A DNA stretch of 15,589 nucleotides from Caldifarciminota bacterium (GTDB lineage: Bacteria; WOR-3; Hydrothermia; UBA1063; CAJXJZ01). The position numbers and the translations under genes were made by a program. The first letter of the stretch is position 1, and each line of letters begins with the position of its first letter. Positions 14,420 through 15,589 of this stretch are shown here, one piece after another. The DNA lies in contig JALTEL010000653.1 of the NCBI GenBank assembly GCA_027073945.1, positions 1-15,589 on the forward strand, written 5' to 3'. The notes beneath the pieces were generated by a model. That model did not search any database, was not told where the DNA came from, and saw only the letters and a program-made list of their open reading frames with translations.

Positions 14420-15373
14420 ATGTTCACATTCGGTCCTGTTCCGTCAAGAAGATTGGGCAGAAGCCTTGGTATTAACAATATACCGCCCAAGATTTGCACG
14501 TATGCCTGTATATACTGTCAGCTTGGCAGAACCATTCATATACAGATAAAAAGACAGGAATTTTATGCTTATGATGAGCTTATCGCTGATGTAAGAAAGC
14601 ATGTGGAAAGTACAATTAAAATGGGGGAGAAAATTGATTACATGACCTTTGTCCCTGATGGAGAGCCCACGCTTGATATCAATCTGGGCAGGGAGATTAA
14701 AGGGCTTTCGGACATGGGCATCAAAATAGCTGTAATCACAAATGCCTCGCTTATATGGGACAGTGATGTGAGAGAAGCTCTCTACAATGCAGATTGGGTC
14801 TCGGTTAAAATTGATGCGCTAAATGAGCATGTGTGGCATGCAATAGACAGGCCGCACAGGGACTTGAGCCTTTCGGCAATCAAGAGTGGAATAGCTGAGT
14901 TTTCCGCGAAATTCACAGGCACACTTGTTACGGAGACCATGCTTGTCAGGGATGTCAATGACAGCGATGATGAGCTTGCAAACACGGCTAAGTTCATAAG
15001 TATTGTTTCCCCTGCTGTTGCTTACATATCCATACCGACGAGGCCGCCTGCGGAGAAGCGTGCTGTTCCGCCTTCCATGGACAGAATAAACAGTGCTTAT
15101 CAGATTTACAGAGAGTACGGAATAAATGTGGAATATCTCACGGGATACGAGGGCAATGAATTTGACACAACAGGCGATATTGAAAAGGATTTGTTGAATA
15201 TAACCTCTGTTCATCCCATGAGAGAGGACGCAGTGCAAAAACTGCTTGATGACAGCAATGCTGACTGGGATATTGTTCGTCATTTAATTAATGAAAAAAA
15301 ACTTATCATGGTTGAATACAGAGGTGAAAAATTCTACTTAAGGAATCTGCACGCGAAAAGGGCAGGCCTTTAG
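14420..15373 (+). CDS. COG0731 radical SAM protein
   Basis: A 317-residue radical S-adenosylmethionine enzyme. The N-terminal family signature FGPVPSRRLGRSLGIN (4-19) and PPKICTYACIYCQLG (22-36) give the [4Fe-4S]-binding cysteines C26, C30 and C33 (CxxxCxxC). Further blocks are FVPDGEPTLD (SAM-binding glycine motif region), VITNAS, WVSVKIDA, and PTRPPAEKRAVPP. The last 60 or so residues resemble a winged-helix module (EDAVQKLLDDSNADWDIVRHLINEKKLIMVEYRGEKFYLR). COG0731 is related to the archaeal wybutosine enzyme TYW1, but bacteria do not make wybutosine, so the substrate is unknown. It starts one base after the pepC stop, with no Shine-Dalgarno, and is last in the yggS unit. Confidence 0.93.
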   Translation: MFTFGPVPSRRLGRSLGINNIPPKICTYACIYCQLGRTIHIQIKRQEFYAYDELIADVRKHVESTIKMGEKIDYMTFVPDGEPTLDINLGREIKGLSDMGIKIAVITNASLIWDSDVREALYNADWVSVKIDALNEHVWHAIDRPHRDLSLSAIKSGIAEFSAKFTGTLVTETMLVRDVNDSDDELANTAKFISIVSPAVAYISIPTRPPAEKRAVPPSMDRINSAYQIYREYGINVEYLTGYEGNEFDTTGDIEKDLLNITSVHPMREDAVQKLLDDSNADWDIVRHLINEKKLIMVEYRGEKFYLRNLHAKRAGL

Positions 15374-15412
15374 ACATTTGCAAGGTATTTTCAAAAATAA
15401 ACAACGCTTTAA

Positions 15413-15447
15413 TACAGGTCATACCAAACGGAGCAAATGAACCTGTA
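15413..15447. repeat. Hairpin with REP-like sequence between converging genes
   Basis: TACAGGTCAT (15413-15422) pairs with ATG-A-ACCTGTA (15437-15447), ten pairs with one bulged A, around a 14-base loop containing ACCAAACGGAGCAA. The block resembles dispersed repeats of the kind with ...CCGAACGGAGCGAATGAACC... that occur in several candidate phyla, here decayed. It lies between the radical SAM stop and minus-strand sequence, where a two-way terminator is expected, but has no U tract on either side. No second copy occurs in this window, so the repeat reading rests on general resemblance. Confidence 0.35.
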
Positions 15448-15456
15448 GAAATATTA

Positions 15457-15516
15457 TCATACCCCCTCTTCCTCAAAATTAGAGTTTACCGAAGTATCCT
15501 GATTATATTGTTTCAT
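15457..15516 (-). other. Tiny ORF with Shine-Dalgarno at right edge
   Basis: After the TAA of the fragment above, an AAAAGGAGG sequence stands ten bases before an ATG at 15516 that opens a 19-codon ORF (MKQYNQDTSV, then NSNFEEEGV) ending at 15457. It could be a small peptide, the decayed 5' end of a former gene, or chance. A second ATG overlaps its stop (ATGA) and itself reads only 13 codons. Confidence 0.25.
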
Positions 15517-15522
15517 AACGAT

Positions 15523-15588
15523 TTAACCTCCTTTTATGTGCCAGTTTTTGTTCTTATGAACCTCCTCAAGCTGGTTGTACAATTTTAC
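15523..15588 (-). CDS. C-terminal fragment of unidentified gene (runs off right edge)
   Basis: The minus strand reads 21 open codons, ending in TAA, with a protein-like pattern (VKLYNQLEEVHKNKNW, then HIKGG): an amphipathic helix and a soluble tail. The rest of the gene lies beyond the window. It cannot be identified from so short a piece. It would be transcribed toward the radical SAM gene. Confidence 0.4.
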   Translation of the reverse strand, partial: VKLYNQLEEVHKNKNWHIKGG

Positions 15589-15589
15589 A

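Noticed and set aside
15374..15412. Intrinsic terminator just after the radical SAM stop
   Set aside because: The GGTATTTTCAAAAATA stretch has no stable stem of at least six pairs and no U tract.

Overview
The window reads as a chromosomal, housekeeping-rich segment of an AT-leaning, double-membrane (diderm) bacterium. TamB implies an outer membrane. A protein ending in a type IX secretion (Por) sorting-domain-like tail points to the Fibrobacterota-Chlorobiota-Bacteroidota side of the tree or a candidate phylum near it (for example WOR-3-like lineages). That placement is inference from gene content; no rRNA or other strong phylogenetic marker is present apart from L28. I see no CRISPR array, transposase, integrase, toxin-antitoxin pair or phage gene.

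Layout. The left edge, minus strand, holds a promoter, tRNA-Cys(GCA), tRNA-Leu(UAA) and the 5' part of a small DUF4321-like membrane protein gene that runs off the window. A second promoter, facing right, drives rpmB (L28), tamB and priA, which overlap or nearly abut. Between priA and the next block lies a tRNA-Gly(CCC) on the minus strand with its own promoter. The second plus-strand block is a large exported TPR protein, a beta-propeller-like exported protein with a T9SS-type tail, and a YbhN/UPF0104 membrane protein, with every junction overlapping. After a 69-base gap with a possible promoter come a YggS/PLPBP-family PLP-binding protein, a bleomycin-hydrolase-type C1 peptidase, and a COG0731 radical SAM protein, also tightly packed. 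The right edge holds a hairpin-forming, repeat-like stretch and the probable C-terminus of a minus-strand gene entering from outside.

How the genes fit together. rpmB-tamB-priA mixes translation, envelope biogenesis and replication restart, and is probably linked by transcription rather than pathway. The TPR/propeller/YbhN trio is the least known part: two exported proteins of unknown function translationally coupled to a polytopic membrane protein of the lysylphosphatidylglycerol-synthase TM family. This suggests a cell-envelope role, which is inference. Four promoters in the window share one architecture (TTG-type -35, exactly 17 bases, TATAAT-like -10), which supports the transcription-unit boundaries. 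No clearly new defence or mobile system is visible; the most noteworthy points are the tRNA-embedded DUF4321 mRNA, the altered PriA motif VI, the possible leaderless yggS start and the envelope trio.
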